Source: Caprella mutica
Lineage: Eukaryota > Arthropoda > Malacostraca > Amphipoda > Caprellidae
Assembly: GCA_947561585.1 (NCBI GenBank)
Contig: CANNZV010000923.1
Coordinates: forward strand, 372,001-436,000
DNA: 64,000 nucleotides
Direction of reading: 5' to 3'
Shown: positions 54,632 to 64,000 of the stretch, piece after piece
Position numbering within the stretch: the stretch's first letter is position 1
Layout of the letters: every line of letters begins with the position of its first letter
Translations under genes and position numbers: made by a program
The notes under the pieces: model-generated
The model's database searches: none
Told to the model about the DNA's origin: nothing
The model's input: only the letters and a program-made list of their open reading frames with translations

Positions 54632-55358
54632 TAATCACTCAATTTCATTCTTACTGATTACAGAAAACCCTAAAATCTCCTTAAAAGCCAATTTCAATTC
54701 ACTACCAAAATTTCTCAAGAAAATTTGGACAAGGAAAGTTGGGGCATTAGAGCAAACTTTCAATGTTTTTGTATCCATCGTAGTTTTTACACTTGATTTA
54801 ATTATACAAGTTTAATTTAGGATGAGATATAAGAAGTAAACTTTTGTGTTGAGGACCTTGCAGACGGGGCTTTTTGTTTGCGTCAACGTAACACTTGAAA
54901 TCGTGGCCGGAAAATTCCCCCGTGGAAAGTTCTACCGCGGAAAGCTCCACCAGGAAGACTCCACCGCGGAAGATTCCACTAGCGTTAAACTCAATTTCAC
55001 CATGGAAGATTCCACCGTTTTGAAAATATATTCGGTATATATAATTGAAGTAGATATTTTCTATATTAGATTCTGTTGAATGATGTTATGAAATGCATAC
55101 TCTGATTGATTTATTTATCTAGAACCCTTGAAATTTGGAAGTCTTTTTAATCATCATTAGTAAATGTGTCCGTCTATCGGGGGGTTACGATTGGATTCCG
55201 ATGTTGAAACCTTGCGATAAACTGTTATGGAACATCGCTTTTATATAAACAATATTTAACACTATTATAACATGAGAAATATTGTTATATCGATATTGTA
55301 GAATTAATAGTATGGAGTACATGCTACATTGCACATATATTTAACAGTAGCAGGTATA
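54632..55358. other. unique DNA with a short GGAAGATTCCACCGC repeat
   Basis: 54910-55022 holds five or six loose copies of CCACCGCGGAAGATTCCAC / ACCGCGGAAAGCTCCACC, each internally palindromic. The 77-residue ORF across it is repeat-derived. A 95-residue ORF at 54528 starts inside the MITE and is rejected. Confidence 0.5.
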
Positions 55359-55617
55359 TACAGGGTGTCCGACACTTTTGTTGTCAAACTTTAACATAAG
55401 ATAGCAATTGTCGTAATAAACACTTTATATTCTATGAAGGTATGGTCTAAAATGCTTAGTTAAAGAGTTACAAGGTTAGGAAAGTATCGATCTTGTAACA
55501 TTTATTATTATTAGTTAACATTATTTTTTTAATGTTGCGATAAGAAACAAAATATTTTTAACAGTAATTATTATGATTACAAGAAACATAATCTTAAATT
55601 AGGTTACATATATAAAA

Positions 55618-55825
55618 AATGTGTTTAACTGCCGCCCATTTGTTGCGATGCAGGCGTTCAAACGTTTGTCCAATAACTGGTTTACGCGAGCAAAGACACC
55701 ACAGGAGTTCCACGAACCCTTGCGGAGGTTTCGACAATCCTATCGATCAGGTTTTATTCAGATTGAATCGGGGTTTCATACACCAAACTCATCAAATGTC
55801 CCCATAAGTAGAAATCTAGGGGCGT
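55618..55825 (-). pseudogene. mariner/Tc1-superfamily transposase, C-terminal remnant
   Basis: Reading the minus strand from 55825 gives TPLDFYLWGHLMSLVYETP, the signature around the last catalytic Asp region of IS630/Tc1/mariner transposases (usual form SPDLNPLDFFLWGxLK). It continues with a DRIVETSARVRGTP segment of the kind that follows in these proteins. Several in-frame stops interrupt the rest, and the N-terminal DNA-binding and first two catalytic Asp regions are absent. It is a dead fragment inside the outer element, so movement would need a transposase from elsewhere. Short + strand ORFs over it are shadows. Confidence 0.8.
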
Positions 55826-55942
55826 AATATCATTTCGTTTCCCTGCCACGGGTTTTTACTAATTGTAATTTTCTTTTACCCAACTTCAAGTCCTTGTAAC
55901 TCTTTAACTAAGCATTTTAGACCATACCTTCATAGAATAGTA

Positions 55943-56935
55943 CAGTGTTTTTTTTTTCGTTTGTAAGACTTTGAGCCCCAACTAGGAATATTTGAAATAA
56001 GAATTTAGAAGAAACAAATATATTTTCTTGAAGATATGGCTTGGTACTTACTTTTAGTTTATTACAAACTTATTGGAAACTCATTGAAAACACTTCTAAA
56101 GTCTATCTAAAAAATGTGTTGAAAATTGTCGTCAGAATCCTGTAGTCAAAGTCTTGCGCGCAACAAGACGCTCTTCGTCACCCTCTTAATTATTGTTGCG
56201 TCAGAATTAGCAGATGAGAATCCACATGATATTGTAAAATGAAACGATAGAAATGACAAAAAAGCAATGATATTTGTTGCGATTGTGGACGGAAAATTCT
56301 ATTGTCCAAGCATTCATCGATGACGACGGCCCTTGTGACTCTGTTAATGGTTCCTATAACATGACTTTGCTGAAAGACAAAGTGGGGCAAACTTATTTGA
56401 GCCACTGCAACATGCCGCAGACTCTGTTGTATGCAAGATGGTGCTCCATCTCAATGTACAAGAGTGGCTAAGCAGTTCTTGAAGAAAAATTTCAAGGACG
56501 AGTTACCAGAAGAGACACTGAGATCTTCTGGTCAGCACTCAGTAAGAACTCAATCCTCTTGATTTTCATTTCTGGGCTACAACACAAAATATTTTTTATT
56601 CGGAGAAACCTCAATCCATTCATGATATGGTAGAATTTAGTGTGTGAAGCTGTTTGGTGCTAATTAAGACACAGTAACAATTGAGAAGGCGACGAAGACT
56701 CTAAGAGCGTCTTAGAGCGCGCAAGACTTTGACTACAGGATTCCGGCGGCCATTTCCAACACCTTCTGTGTATAGCCTATAGAAGTATTTTGAATAAGTT
56801 TCAAATAAGTTTGTAATAAATTAAATGTAAGTACCAAGCCTTATCTTCAAGAAAATATATTTGTTTCCTCTAAATTTTTTTTTCAAATATTCCTAGTGGA
56901 GGCTCAAATTCTTGCAAAAGAAAAAAAAAACACTG
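55943..56935. mobile_element. mariner-superfamily element (inner) with 260-bp inverted repeats
   Basis: A 993-bp element, ends CAGTGTTTTTTTTTTC and AAAAAAAAAACACTG, flanked by TA at 55941-55942 and 56936-56937. The inverted repeats run about 260 bp (55943-56202 with 56668-56935), over 80% alike by eye, and include GTAGTCAAAGTCTTGCGCGC on both arms. Between them lies a broken transposase. It inserted at a TA in the right arm of the outer element. Confidence 0.9.
56274..56647 (+). pseudogene. mariner/Tc1-superfamily transposase remnant, frameshifted
   Basis: Three frames carry consecutive parts of one transposase. 56280-56430 encodes FIDDDGPCDSVNGSYN and LLKDKV, like the FFxDxxGxxVTVNxxxYxxML segment. 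56434 onward encodes QDGAPSQCTRVAKQF, the QDGAPxH block containing the second catalytic Asp. Then NPLDFHFW at 56552-56577 is the third catalytic block, and FYSEKPQSIHDMVEF to a stop at 56645-56647 is the usual tail. At least two frameshifts separate them, and the N-terminal half is missing. The element is therefore non-autonomous. It is not the same copy as the remnant at 55618-55825, which has YLWGHL at the equivalent place. Confidence 0.85.
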
Positions 56936-57102
56936 TAAAGTGTTTATTTCGACGATTGCTACCTTATGTTAAAGCTTGGCAACAAAAGTATACCTTCATG
57001 TATATTAAAAATACTGTTCAATGTGAAAGAAATATTTTGAATCAATGTTTAGAAAATTATTCATTGGCAGCTAAAATTCATTTTTTTACATTTAAACGTG
57101 GT

Positions 57103-57550
57103 TATATATAACACTGTACGTACCTTGGTTATAATATAACTATGGTTATCACATAACACAGTAGCATGGTTATATAACACTGTACATTGGTTATCATATA
57201 ACACAGTATCTTGGTTATCAAATAGAGTGCCTTGGTTATAATATAACCGTGGTTATCATATAACACAGTAGCATGATTATATAACACTGTGTCTTGGTTA
57301 TAAAATAACCATAGTTATCATGTAACACAGTACATTGGATATAATATAACCGTGGTTATCATTTAATACAGTACCTTGGTTATCATATAACACAATACCT
57401 TGGTTATCAAATACATTACCTTGGTTATAATATAACACAGTACATTGGTTATAATATAACCGTGGTTATCATTTAATACAGTACCTTGGTTATCAAATAG
57501 ATTACCTTGGTTATCAAATACATTACCTTGGTTATAATATAACCGTGGTT
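57103..57550. repeat. 28-31 bp TTGGTTATNATATAAC array
   Basis: About 20 irregular units built from CCTTGGTTATAATATAACCG and TGGTTATCATATAACACAGT. Each contains a short palindrome (GGTTATAATATAACC). Unit length varies, and compound blocks (57340-57380 and 57445-57485) are duplicated. Confidence 0.92.
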
Positions 57551-57551
57551 A

Positions 57552-58088
57552 GCATCCATCACCCCCGTACAGTGTCAGCCAGTCAAAGCACACTAATGTT
57601 ACCTATTTGTCTCGTGTCCAGATTATGGCGGCAAGGCAAAAGTCTACGGCAACTTTCACACAAAGTCTTTAATCTTGGTTAATAGGTGCATAGAGCGCAT
57701 AAATCTGATGACATTGTTTCCCCTCGCATGATTTATAACGCGCAATATATTGCGTTTAATCCGCCGCGCATATTTTATTTAGTATAAGGATAATATTGCG
57801 CTAAATGCGCTGTGAACATTTCATTGAAATGGTAAGTGGCTTTTAGCAGTTTTGTATTTTTACTGTAGGTTATAGATGAGGTAAGGGCTTGAAGATTAAT
57901 ATAGGGACATTGATGGACATCGAAGGACATCGAAGGACATTGAAGGACAATAAAGGACAGCAAACCAAATGATAGATGGAAGGAGAAAGATTCAATAATT
58001 CAGAAGAGAATAGTTCTTAAAGATATTTTCCTTACACTATCTACAGAGTTGTAAATTAATGATGGCAAGTATTGTATACTGGTTAGCG
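57552..58088. other. unique DNA with a small GAAGGACATC repeat
   Basis: 57905-57957 has five copies of GGACATCGAA-type 9-12 bp units. 57570-57790 is balanced and rich in GCGC words. A donor-like AATG|GTAAGTGG lies at about 57830 without a usable upstream frame. Confidence 0.45.
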
Positions 58089-58089
58089 G

Positions 58090-58314
58090 TTGGGTAAGTT
58101 CCAAGTCATCGGACAGTTTCTCATTTTCGATCGTATAAAAAAATGTACTATAACAATAATAATCTAAACCAGTTATTTTAATTGGTATCCATGATACTTT
58201 TAATTTGTATCCATATTATGTACTTCTAATATATTGGTATCTATGATACCTAAAGTTCATATAAGCCAAAATGTGGAACTATCCGTTAATTGGACCGTAC
58301 TCTATTTTATATTT
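58090..58314. mobile_element. family-1 MITE with the array unit in its core
   Basis: 225 bp. Left TTGGGTAAGTTCCAAGTCAT, right diverged (GGACCGTACTCTA). The core TTAATTGGTATCCATGATAC and TTTTAATT, read in reverse, matches one 22-bp unit of the array 52912-53872 without mismatch over about 26 bp. Confidence 0.88.
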
Positions 58315-58470
58315 ATTATTTTCCACCTAAGAATTACCAATGGTTAAAATATTCTTTTTTGCAGACTTCAATAATTAATTATATTTTAAAAAAATGTTAA
58401 AGTTTCAGAAAAACTAGTATAACGTTGAACTGTTTACCTGGATCAAAATGTTCATAATTATTATACCTTA

Positions 58471-58577
58471 TGGTACGTTATCACTGGACACTAACTTCAA
58501 TGCTATTCCTACTGCTGGGTGATCAGCGATCATCGCTGGGCGATAATCGTAACAACCGCGGCATGCAAAACGTACCT
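58471..58577. mobile_element. short MITE with GGTACGTT / GCAAAACGTACC ends
   Basis: A reduced relative of 8966-9166: shares AATGCTATTCCTAC, GATCAGCGATCATCGCTG and the end TGCAAAACGTACC, and the CCTTA immediately left. Confidence 0.75.
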
Positions 58578-58792
58578 TTATCAAGTGAAATATCACGAAA
58601 CAAAATAGATTATGTTGATAAAATTTAGTCAAATATAAGTCATTATGAACTGTAAATAAAATGAATTTTAGATTAATTTAACCTGTTAACGTTAATCATA
58701 TTATCCAGTACATTGAAAACAAAATAGTTGTTTTGTTGATAAATAAATTTTTTTTTGATAAATAATAAATAATTGACACAGTTAGTGATAAC

Positions 58793-58959
58793 TAGGGTTG
58801 TGACAATATGCTTTATAAATCATAGATCTTAAGAATATCACAGACGAAATGAAATGGTATCGAATACTATATACCGCTGGTGTAGAACCATTCAATACTC
58901 TTTAATTCTCTCCGTCTATAATATTCTCTATGATTTATAAAGCATATTGTCACAACCTA
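58793..58959 (-). mobile_element. family-2 MITE, inverse orientation
   Basis: 167 bp, TAGGGTTGTGACAATATGC to GCATATTGTCACAACCTA. Inside, GGTATCGAATACTATATACC and CCGCTGGTGTAGAACCATTC are the reverse complement of the other copies. Confidence 0.95.
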
Positions 58960-58983
58960 GTTAAAAAAAAGACTGTTTAATCA

Positions 58984-60357
58984 TTGTCTCGTACTGGCTA
59001 ATATCTCGTACTGGCTAATGTCTCGTACTGGCTAATATATCGTAATGGCTAATATCTCGTACTGGCTTATATCTCGTACTGGCTAATATCTCGTACTGGC
59101 TAATATCTCGTACTGGCTTATATCTCGTACTGGCTAATATCTCGTACTGGTTAATATCTCGTACTGGCTAATATCTCGTACTGGCTAATACCTCGTACTG
59201 GCTAATATCTCGTACTGACTAATATCTCGTACTGGCTAATATCTCGTACTGGCTAATATCTCGTACTGACTAATATCTCGTACTGGCTAATATCTCGTAC
59301 TGGCTAATATCTTGTACTGGCTAATATCTCGTACTGGCTAATACCTCGTACTGGCTAATATCTCGTACTGACTAATATCTCGTACTGGCTAATATCTCGT
59401 ACTGGCTAATATCTCGTACTGACTAATATCTCGTACTGGCTAATATCTCGTACTGGCTAATATCTCGTACTGGCTAATATCTCGTACTGGCTAATATCTC
59501 GTACTGGCTATTATCTTGTACTGGCTAATATCTCGTACTGGCTAATATCTCGTACTGGCTAATATCTCGTACTGGCTATTATCTTGTACTGGCTAATATC
59601 TCGTACTGGCTAATATCTCGTACTGGCTAATATCTCGTACTGGCTAATATCTCGTACTGACTAATATCTCGTACTGGCTAATATCTCGTACTGGTTAATA
59701 TCTCGTACTGGCTAATATCTCGTACTGGTTAATATCTCGTACTGGCTAATATCTCGTACTGGCTGATATCTCGTAGTGGCTAATATCTCGTACTGGATAA
59801 TATCTCGTACTGGCTAATACCTGGTACTGGCTAATATCTCGTACTGGCTAATACCTCGTACTGGCTAATATCTCGTACTGGCTAATATCTCGTACTGGCT
59901 GATATCTCGTACTGGCTAATATCTCGTACTGGCTAATATCTCGTACTGGCTAATATCTCGTACTGGCTAATACCTCGAACTGGCTAATATCTCGTACTGG
60001 CTAATATCTCGTACTGGCTAATATCTCGTACTGGCTAATATCTCGTACTGGCTAATATCTCGTACTGGTTAATATCTCGTACTGGCTAATATCTCGTACT
60101 GGTTGATATCTCGTACTGACTAATATCTCGTACTGGCTAATATCTCGTACTGGCTAATATCTCGTACTGGTTGATATCTCGTACTGGCTAATATCTCGTA
60201 CTGGCTAATATCTCGTACTGGCTAATATCTCGTACTGGTTAATATCTCGTACTGGCTAATATCTCGTACTGGTTGATATCTCGTACTGACTAATATCTCG
60301 TACTGGCTAATATCTCGTACTGGCTAATATCTCGTACTGGTTGATATCTCGTACTAT
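58984..60357. repeat. 17-bp TATCTCGTACTGGCTAA array, about 80 units
   Basis: Very regular 17-bp units, with point variants (TACCTCG, TATCTTG, GACTAA, GTTGATA). Marker spacing shows block duplications: TACCTCG at 59188 and 59341 (153 bp, 9 units) and GGTTGATATC at 60101/60271 and 60169/60339 (170 bp, 10 units). Starts 25 bp after a family-2 MITE. Confidence 0.98.
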
Positions 60358-60358
60358 T

Positions 60359-60466
60359 AATATCACAGCAGTTACAGTCATAATAATGTCGGTTAGTACC
60401 CCGGCACGTGTTACTCAGATATTGCATGTCAGTCCCTCATTGATGGGATTTTTATGTTAGACTTAA
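60359..60466. other. unique spacer between two large arrays
   Basis: About 105 bp of ordinary sequence (GTCGGTTAGTACCCCGGCAC) separates the 17-bp and 24-bp arrays. Confidence 0.6.
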
Positions 60467-60467
60467 G

Positions 60468-61820
60468 TCCCAATTTGTCCCACTCGTTTAGAAGTTATTT
60501 GTCCCACTCGTTTAGAAGTTATTTGTCCCACTCGTTTAGAAGTTATTTGTCCTATTCAATTAGAATTGTTATTTGTCCCACTCGTTTAGAAGTTATTTGT
60601 CATACTCGTTTAGAAGTTATTTGTCATACTCGTTTAGAAGTTATTTGTCCCACTCGTTTAGAAGTTATTTGTCATACTCGTTTAGAAGTTATTTGTCATA
60701 CTCGTTTAGAAGTCATTTGTCCCACTCGTTTAGAAGATATTTGTCCCACTCGTTTAGAAGTTATTTGTCCCACTCGTTTAGAAGTCATTTGTCCCACTCG
60801 TTTAGAAGTTATTTGTCCCATTCGTTTAGAAGCTATTTGTCCAACTCGTTTAGAAGTCATTTGTCCCACTCGTTTAGAAGCTATTTGTCCCATTCGTTTA
60901 AAAGCTATCTGTCCCACTCGTTTAGAAGTTATTTGTCCCACTCGTTTAGAAGTCATTTGTCCCACTCGTTTAGAAGCTATTTGTCCCACTCATTTAGAAG
61001 TCATTTGTCCCACTCGTTTAGAAGTCATTTATCCCACTCGTTTAGAAGTGATTTTTCCCACTCGTTTAGAAGTCATTTGTCCCACTCGTTTAGAAGTTAT
61101 TTGTCCCACTCGTTTAGAAGTTGTTTGTCCCACTCGTTTAGAAGCTATTTGTCCCACTCGTTTAGAAGCTATTTGTCCCACTCATTTAGAAGTCATTTGT
61201 CCCACTCGTTTAGAAGTCATTTATCCCACTCGTTTAGAAATGATTTTTCCCACTCGTTTAGAAGTCATTTGTCCCACTCGTTTAGAAGTTATTTGTCCCA
61301 CTCGTTTAGAAGTTGTTTGTCCCACTCGTTTAGAAGTTGTTTGTCCCACTCGTTTAGAAGCTATTTGTCCCACTCGTTTAGAAGTTGTTTGTCCCACTCG
61401 TTTAGAAGTTATTTGTCCCACTCGTTTAGAAGTTGTTTGTCCCACTCGTTTAGAAGTTATTTGTCCCACTCGTTTAGAAGTTATTTGTCCCACTCGTTTA
61501 GAAGTTGTTTGTCCCACTCGTTTAGAAGTTGTTTGTCCCACTCGTTTAGAAGCTATTTGTCCCACTCGTTTAGAAGTTGTTTGTCCCACTCGTTTAGAAG
61601 TTATTTGTCCCACTCGTTTAGAAGTTGTTTGTCCCACTCGTTTAGAAGTTATTTGTCCCACTCGTTTAGAAGTTATTTGTCCCACTCGTTTAGAAGTTAT
61701 TTGTCCCACTCGTTTAAAAGTTATTTGTCCCAATCGTTTAGAAGTTATTTGTCCCACTCGTTTAGAAGTTATTTGTCCCACTCGTTTAGAAGTTATTTGT
61801 CCCACTCGTTTAGAAGTTAT
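60468..61820. repeat. 24-bp GTCCCACTCGTTTAGAAGTT array, about 56 units, with 192-bp higher-order repeat
   Basis: Units of 24 bp: CGTTTAGAAGTTATTTGTCC and CACT. Variants TTGTTT, TCATTT, CTATTT, CTCATTT. Marker CTCATTTAGAAG recurs 192 bp apart (60989 and 61181), and the variant order in 61260-61690 shows the same 8-unit block twice. Shadow frames of 456 and 440 residues (+) and 97 and 194 residues (-) are open because the unit is 8 codons. Confidence 0.98.
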
Positions 61821-61824
61821 ATAA

Positions 61825-62208
61825 CTTTTTTTATTATTAATAAAAACCTAATAAAAAAAATTATAGATCGTCGTTTTCATTCAAATATATCATAAAACAA
61901 TGAATACAATTTAATTTATTCAGTTATTTATTTATCCAGTAATATATTTGTTCAGTAATTTATTAATTCAGTAATTTTTTCATGCTTTAATTTATTTATC
62001 AAATACTATATTCCTTTTGTAATTTACTCTTTCTATATTCTCTCAACCCTCCCCCCCATCTCTCTTACCATTTTTACTTGTACTCGAACCGAAATGTTCC
62101 AACCCTTAAATCCACGGTAAAAAGTCTCCTCTATTGGAATCAAATGTAAAATGAAAACTCCTGTGACTGACACTTCAAAAAGTGTTACCCTAACCTTTTA
62201 TGGATGTG
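61825..62208. other. unique AT-rich DNA
   Basis: Loose TTTATTCAGTAATTTATT phrases at 61905-61980; a C-run at 62048. No gene. Confidence 0.5.
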
Positions 62209-62211
62209 TAG

Positions 62212-62835
62212 TGTACGATGCTCGGTAACTATGTTCTAGGTACTGTATCTAGGTACCTATTCTACTATATTATGATAGAGTACAATGCTTTGTAACTATG
62301 TTCTAGGTACTGTATCTAGGTACCTATTCTACTATATTATGATAGAGTACAATGCTTTGTAACTATGTTCTAGGTACTGTATCTAGGTACCTATTCTACT
62401 ATATTATGATATAGTACGATGCTCGGTAACTATGTTCTAGGTACTGTATCTAGGTACCTATTCTACTATATTATGATATAGTACGATGCTCGGTAACTAT
62501 GTTCTAGGTACTGTATCTAGGTACCTATTCTACTATATTATGATATAGTACAATGCTTGGTAACTATGTTCTAGGTACTGTATCTAGGTACCCATTCTAC
62601 TATATTATGATATAGTACGATGCTCGGTAACTATGTTCTAGGTACTGTATCTAGGTACCTATTCTACTATATTATGATATAGTACGATGCTCGGTAACTA
62701 TGTTCTAGGTACTGTATCTAGGTACCTATTCTACTATATTATGATATAGTACGATGCTCGGTAACTATGTTCTAGGTACTGTATCTAGGTACCTATTCTA
62801 CTATATTATGATATAGTACAATGCTTGGTATTTAT
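62212..62835. repeat. 67-bp minisatellite, 9 units
   Basis: Units contain CGGTAACTATGTTCTAGGTA, CTGTATCTAGGTACC and ATTCTACTATATTATGATA. The longest unit in the window and highly uniform; variants GATGCTCGG versus AATGCTTTG/AATGCTTGG. Includes the palindrome CTAGGTACCTA. Confidence 0.97.
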
Positions 62836-63106
62836 ATTATAGGTACTTTTTACCCATGATACACTATCTGTTCTATTAAATTTTCTACTATTTTACATCT
62901 CGATTTTAATTCAATATAAATTAAATTTGTTTTTTGCAACATTATTACTTTCTGCTCCGAGTTAATTTTGAGACTGGAAGACCGAGAATTTTAGGATATT
63001 CTTGTGATATACTGTATAGGTAAATAAACAATATAAAAAAAAAATTAATGCATACGTGCATATATTTAATGCACTCCGTAAGAAATGCATCTATTCCTGT
63101 ATAGAA

Positions 63107-63115
63107 GAAGAAGAA

Positions 63116-63147
<32 letters not shown>

Positions 63148-63187
63148 AGAAGAGGAAGAAGAAGAAGAAGAGGAAGAAGAAGAAGAA
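63107..63187. repeat. GAA/GAG microsatellite
   Basis: About 27 GAA triplets with a few GAG on the + strand. GAA runs can form triplex DNA. The 113-residue minus ORF with a phenylalanine run is its shadow. Confidence 0.97.
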
Positions 63188-63309
63188 TCCAGATATGTTC
63201 TTAATCAAGTTGTTCGTACAAGGTTTCAGTAGAGTACGATGAGAAATAAAAAAGATTGGTTTGTCTTCAATTATCAGGAGAAACAAATGATAATAATTAT
63301 ACTAGTGCC

Positions 63310-63571
63310 AAGGGTGAGTTAGAAGATATCGAACTGTTCCATATTTACGATCGTAATGTGAAAAATGTGTTGAATTATTTTTGTTTAACTGTTTTTAATG
63401 AAAAAGTATTGTCTTTTTGAAACTAAAAAAAAGTGTTATCTTGAATTATATCCATGATACACCTGCAGGTATCATGGATACGATACAAATAAAAGGTAAA
63501 TAATCATTGTTATATACTTTTCTTATATGATCGACAATGTGGAATAGACCGATAACTCAGAAGTTATCCTA
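63310..63571. mobile_element. family-1 MITE, long copy with strong core
   Basis: About 262 bp. Left AAGGGTGAGTTAGAAGATAT, right CGATAACTCAGAAGTTATCC then TA. The core is a perfect inverted pair TATCCATGATAC / GTATCATGGATA around ACCTGCAGGT-like sequence, again the 22-bp array motif. Confidence 0.85.
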
Positions 63572-63639
63572 TACCACAGGATACGTTTTAAAATTGATAT
63601 ACTTTCTAGTTCGTTCGTTAATCAGGATGTACAGAGAGA

Positions 63640-64000
63640 GAGAAAGTTATGGTGGGGGTATAAGAGAGAAAGTTATGGTGGGGCCATAGAAGAGAAAGTT
63701 ATGGTGGGGCCATAGAAGAGAAACTTATGGTGGGTTCATAGAAGAGAAAGTTATGGTGGGGCCATATAGAAAAGAAAGTTATGGTGGGGCCATAGAAGAG
63801 AAAGTTATGGTGGGGCCAAAGAAGAGAAAGTTATGGTGGGACCATAGAAGAGAAATTTATGGTGGGGCCAAAGAAGAGAAAGTTATGGTGGGGCCATAGA
63901 AAAGAAAGTTATGGTGGGACCATAGAAGAGAAAGTTATGGTGGGGCCATAGAAAAGAAAGTTATGGTGGGGCCATAGAAGAGAAAGTTATGGTGGGTCCA
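63640..64000. repeat. 26-bp AGAAAGTTATGGTGGGGCCA array, runs off the window
   Basis: About 14 units of 26 bp (AGAGAAAGTTATGGTGGGGC and CATAGA), with GGGACC, GGTTC and CAAAG variants. The array continues past the right edge, so its size is unknown. The unit is the same phrase found as single or clustered monomers at seven other places in the window. Confidence 0.96.

Larger units (their letters stand above)
55361..57000. mobile_element. mariner-superfamily element (outer), split by an insertion
   Basis: The left end CAGGGTGTCCGACACTTTTG follows TA. About 115 bp of inverted repeat (through CTATGAAGGTATGGTCTAAA and GAGTTACAAGG) is matched by the right arm 55888-55939 plus, beyond the inner element, 56938-56990 (AGTGTTTATTTCGACGATTG). 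Without the insertion it would be about 645 bp. It holds the C-terminal part of a transposase on the minus strand. The last 15 bp of the right end are diverged. Confidence 0.85.

Noticed and set aside
56896..57111. 71-residue plus frame after the inner transposon
   Set aside because: Starts within the transposon end and crosses the outer element's terminal repeat; no homology.
60454..61895. 456- and 440-residue frames plus minus-strand frames
   Set aside because: Shadows of the 24-bp array; 8-residue periodicity only.
62945..63286. 113-residue minus frame with a phenylalanine run
   Set aside because: Encoded by the GAA microsatellite; flanks are short and unremarkable.

Overview
This window looks like non-coding nuclear DNA from an AT-rich animal genome, most likely an arthropod and probably an insect. 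The grounds are: roughly 70% A+T; no operons, bacterial ribosome sites or long non-repetitive reading frames; many TA-flanked miniature inverted-repeat elements (MITEs); two mariner-superfamily transposon remnants with the QDGAP and PLDFxxW transposase signatures; and a Helitron with a hairpin and CTAG end. The species cannot be named from the sequence.

The dominant content is tandem repeats. I count over 30 separate minisatellite or satellite-like arrays covering about 20 kb (near one third of the window), with units of 11 to 67 bp. The largest are the 45-bp array (41888-44195), the 21-bp array (27826-29752), the 44-bp array (49605-51047), the 17-bp array (58984-60357), the 24-bp array (60468-61820) and the 22-bp array (52912-53872). 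At least six show higher-order repeats, meaning blocks of 8 to 15 variant monomers re-duplicated as a unit. Every long reading frame in the window lies inside an array whose unit is a multiple of 3, or whose few frames happen to lack stops. They are open on both strands and are not believable genes.

The second component is small DNA transposons. Family 1 (TAGGGTAAGTT ends) has about ten copies. Family 2 (TAGGGTTGTGACAATATG ends) has seven copies or fragments. There are also pogo-like CAGTRRAACT elements, a TGACGTCA palindromic family, a GGTACGTTTTGC family, a CCAGGTAGCAA family and a non-autonomous Helitron family. At 55361-57000 one mariner-type element has inserted into the right inverted repeat of another, at a TA.

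The most interesting pattern is that several arrays share their monomer with the core or terminus of a dispersed mobile element. The 22-bp array is made of the family-1 core, the 20-bp array (2098-2399) of the element at 10996-11064, the 26-bp array at the right edge of a motif scattered over the whole window, and a pogo-like element at 46457 carries its terminal motif repeated in tandem. This suggests that MITEs seed minisatellites here.

Protein-coding content is sparse and uncertain. I list short candidate exons, mostly too small for ordinary ORF scans, that combine an open frame with a good splice site (7014-7122 +, 20717-20841 +, 21019-21096 -, 24509-24583 +, 35284-36002 -, 51817-52036 +), plus a few weaker ones. 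None could be assigned a firm function. The window may be a set of long introns or intergenic DNA.
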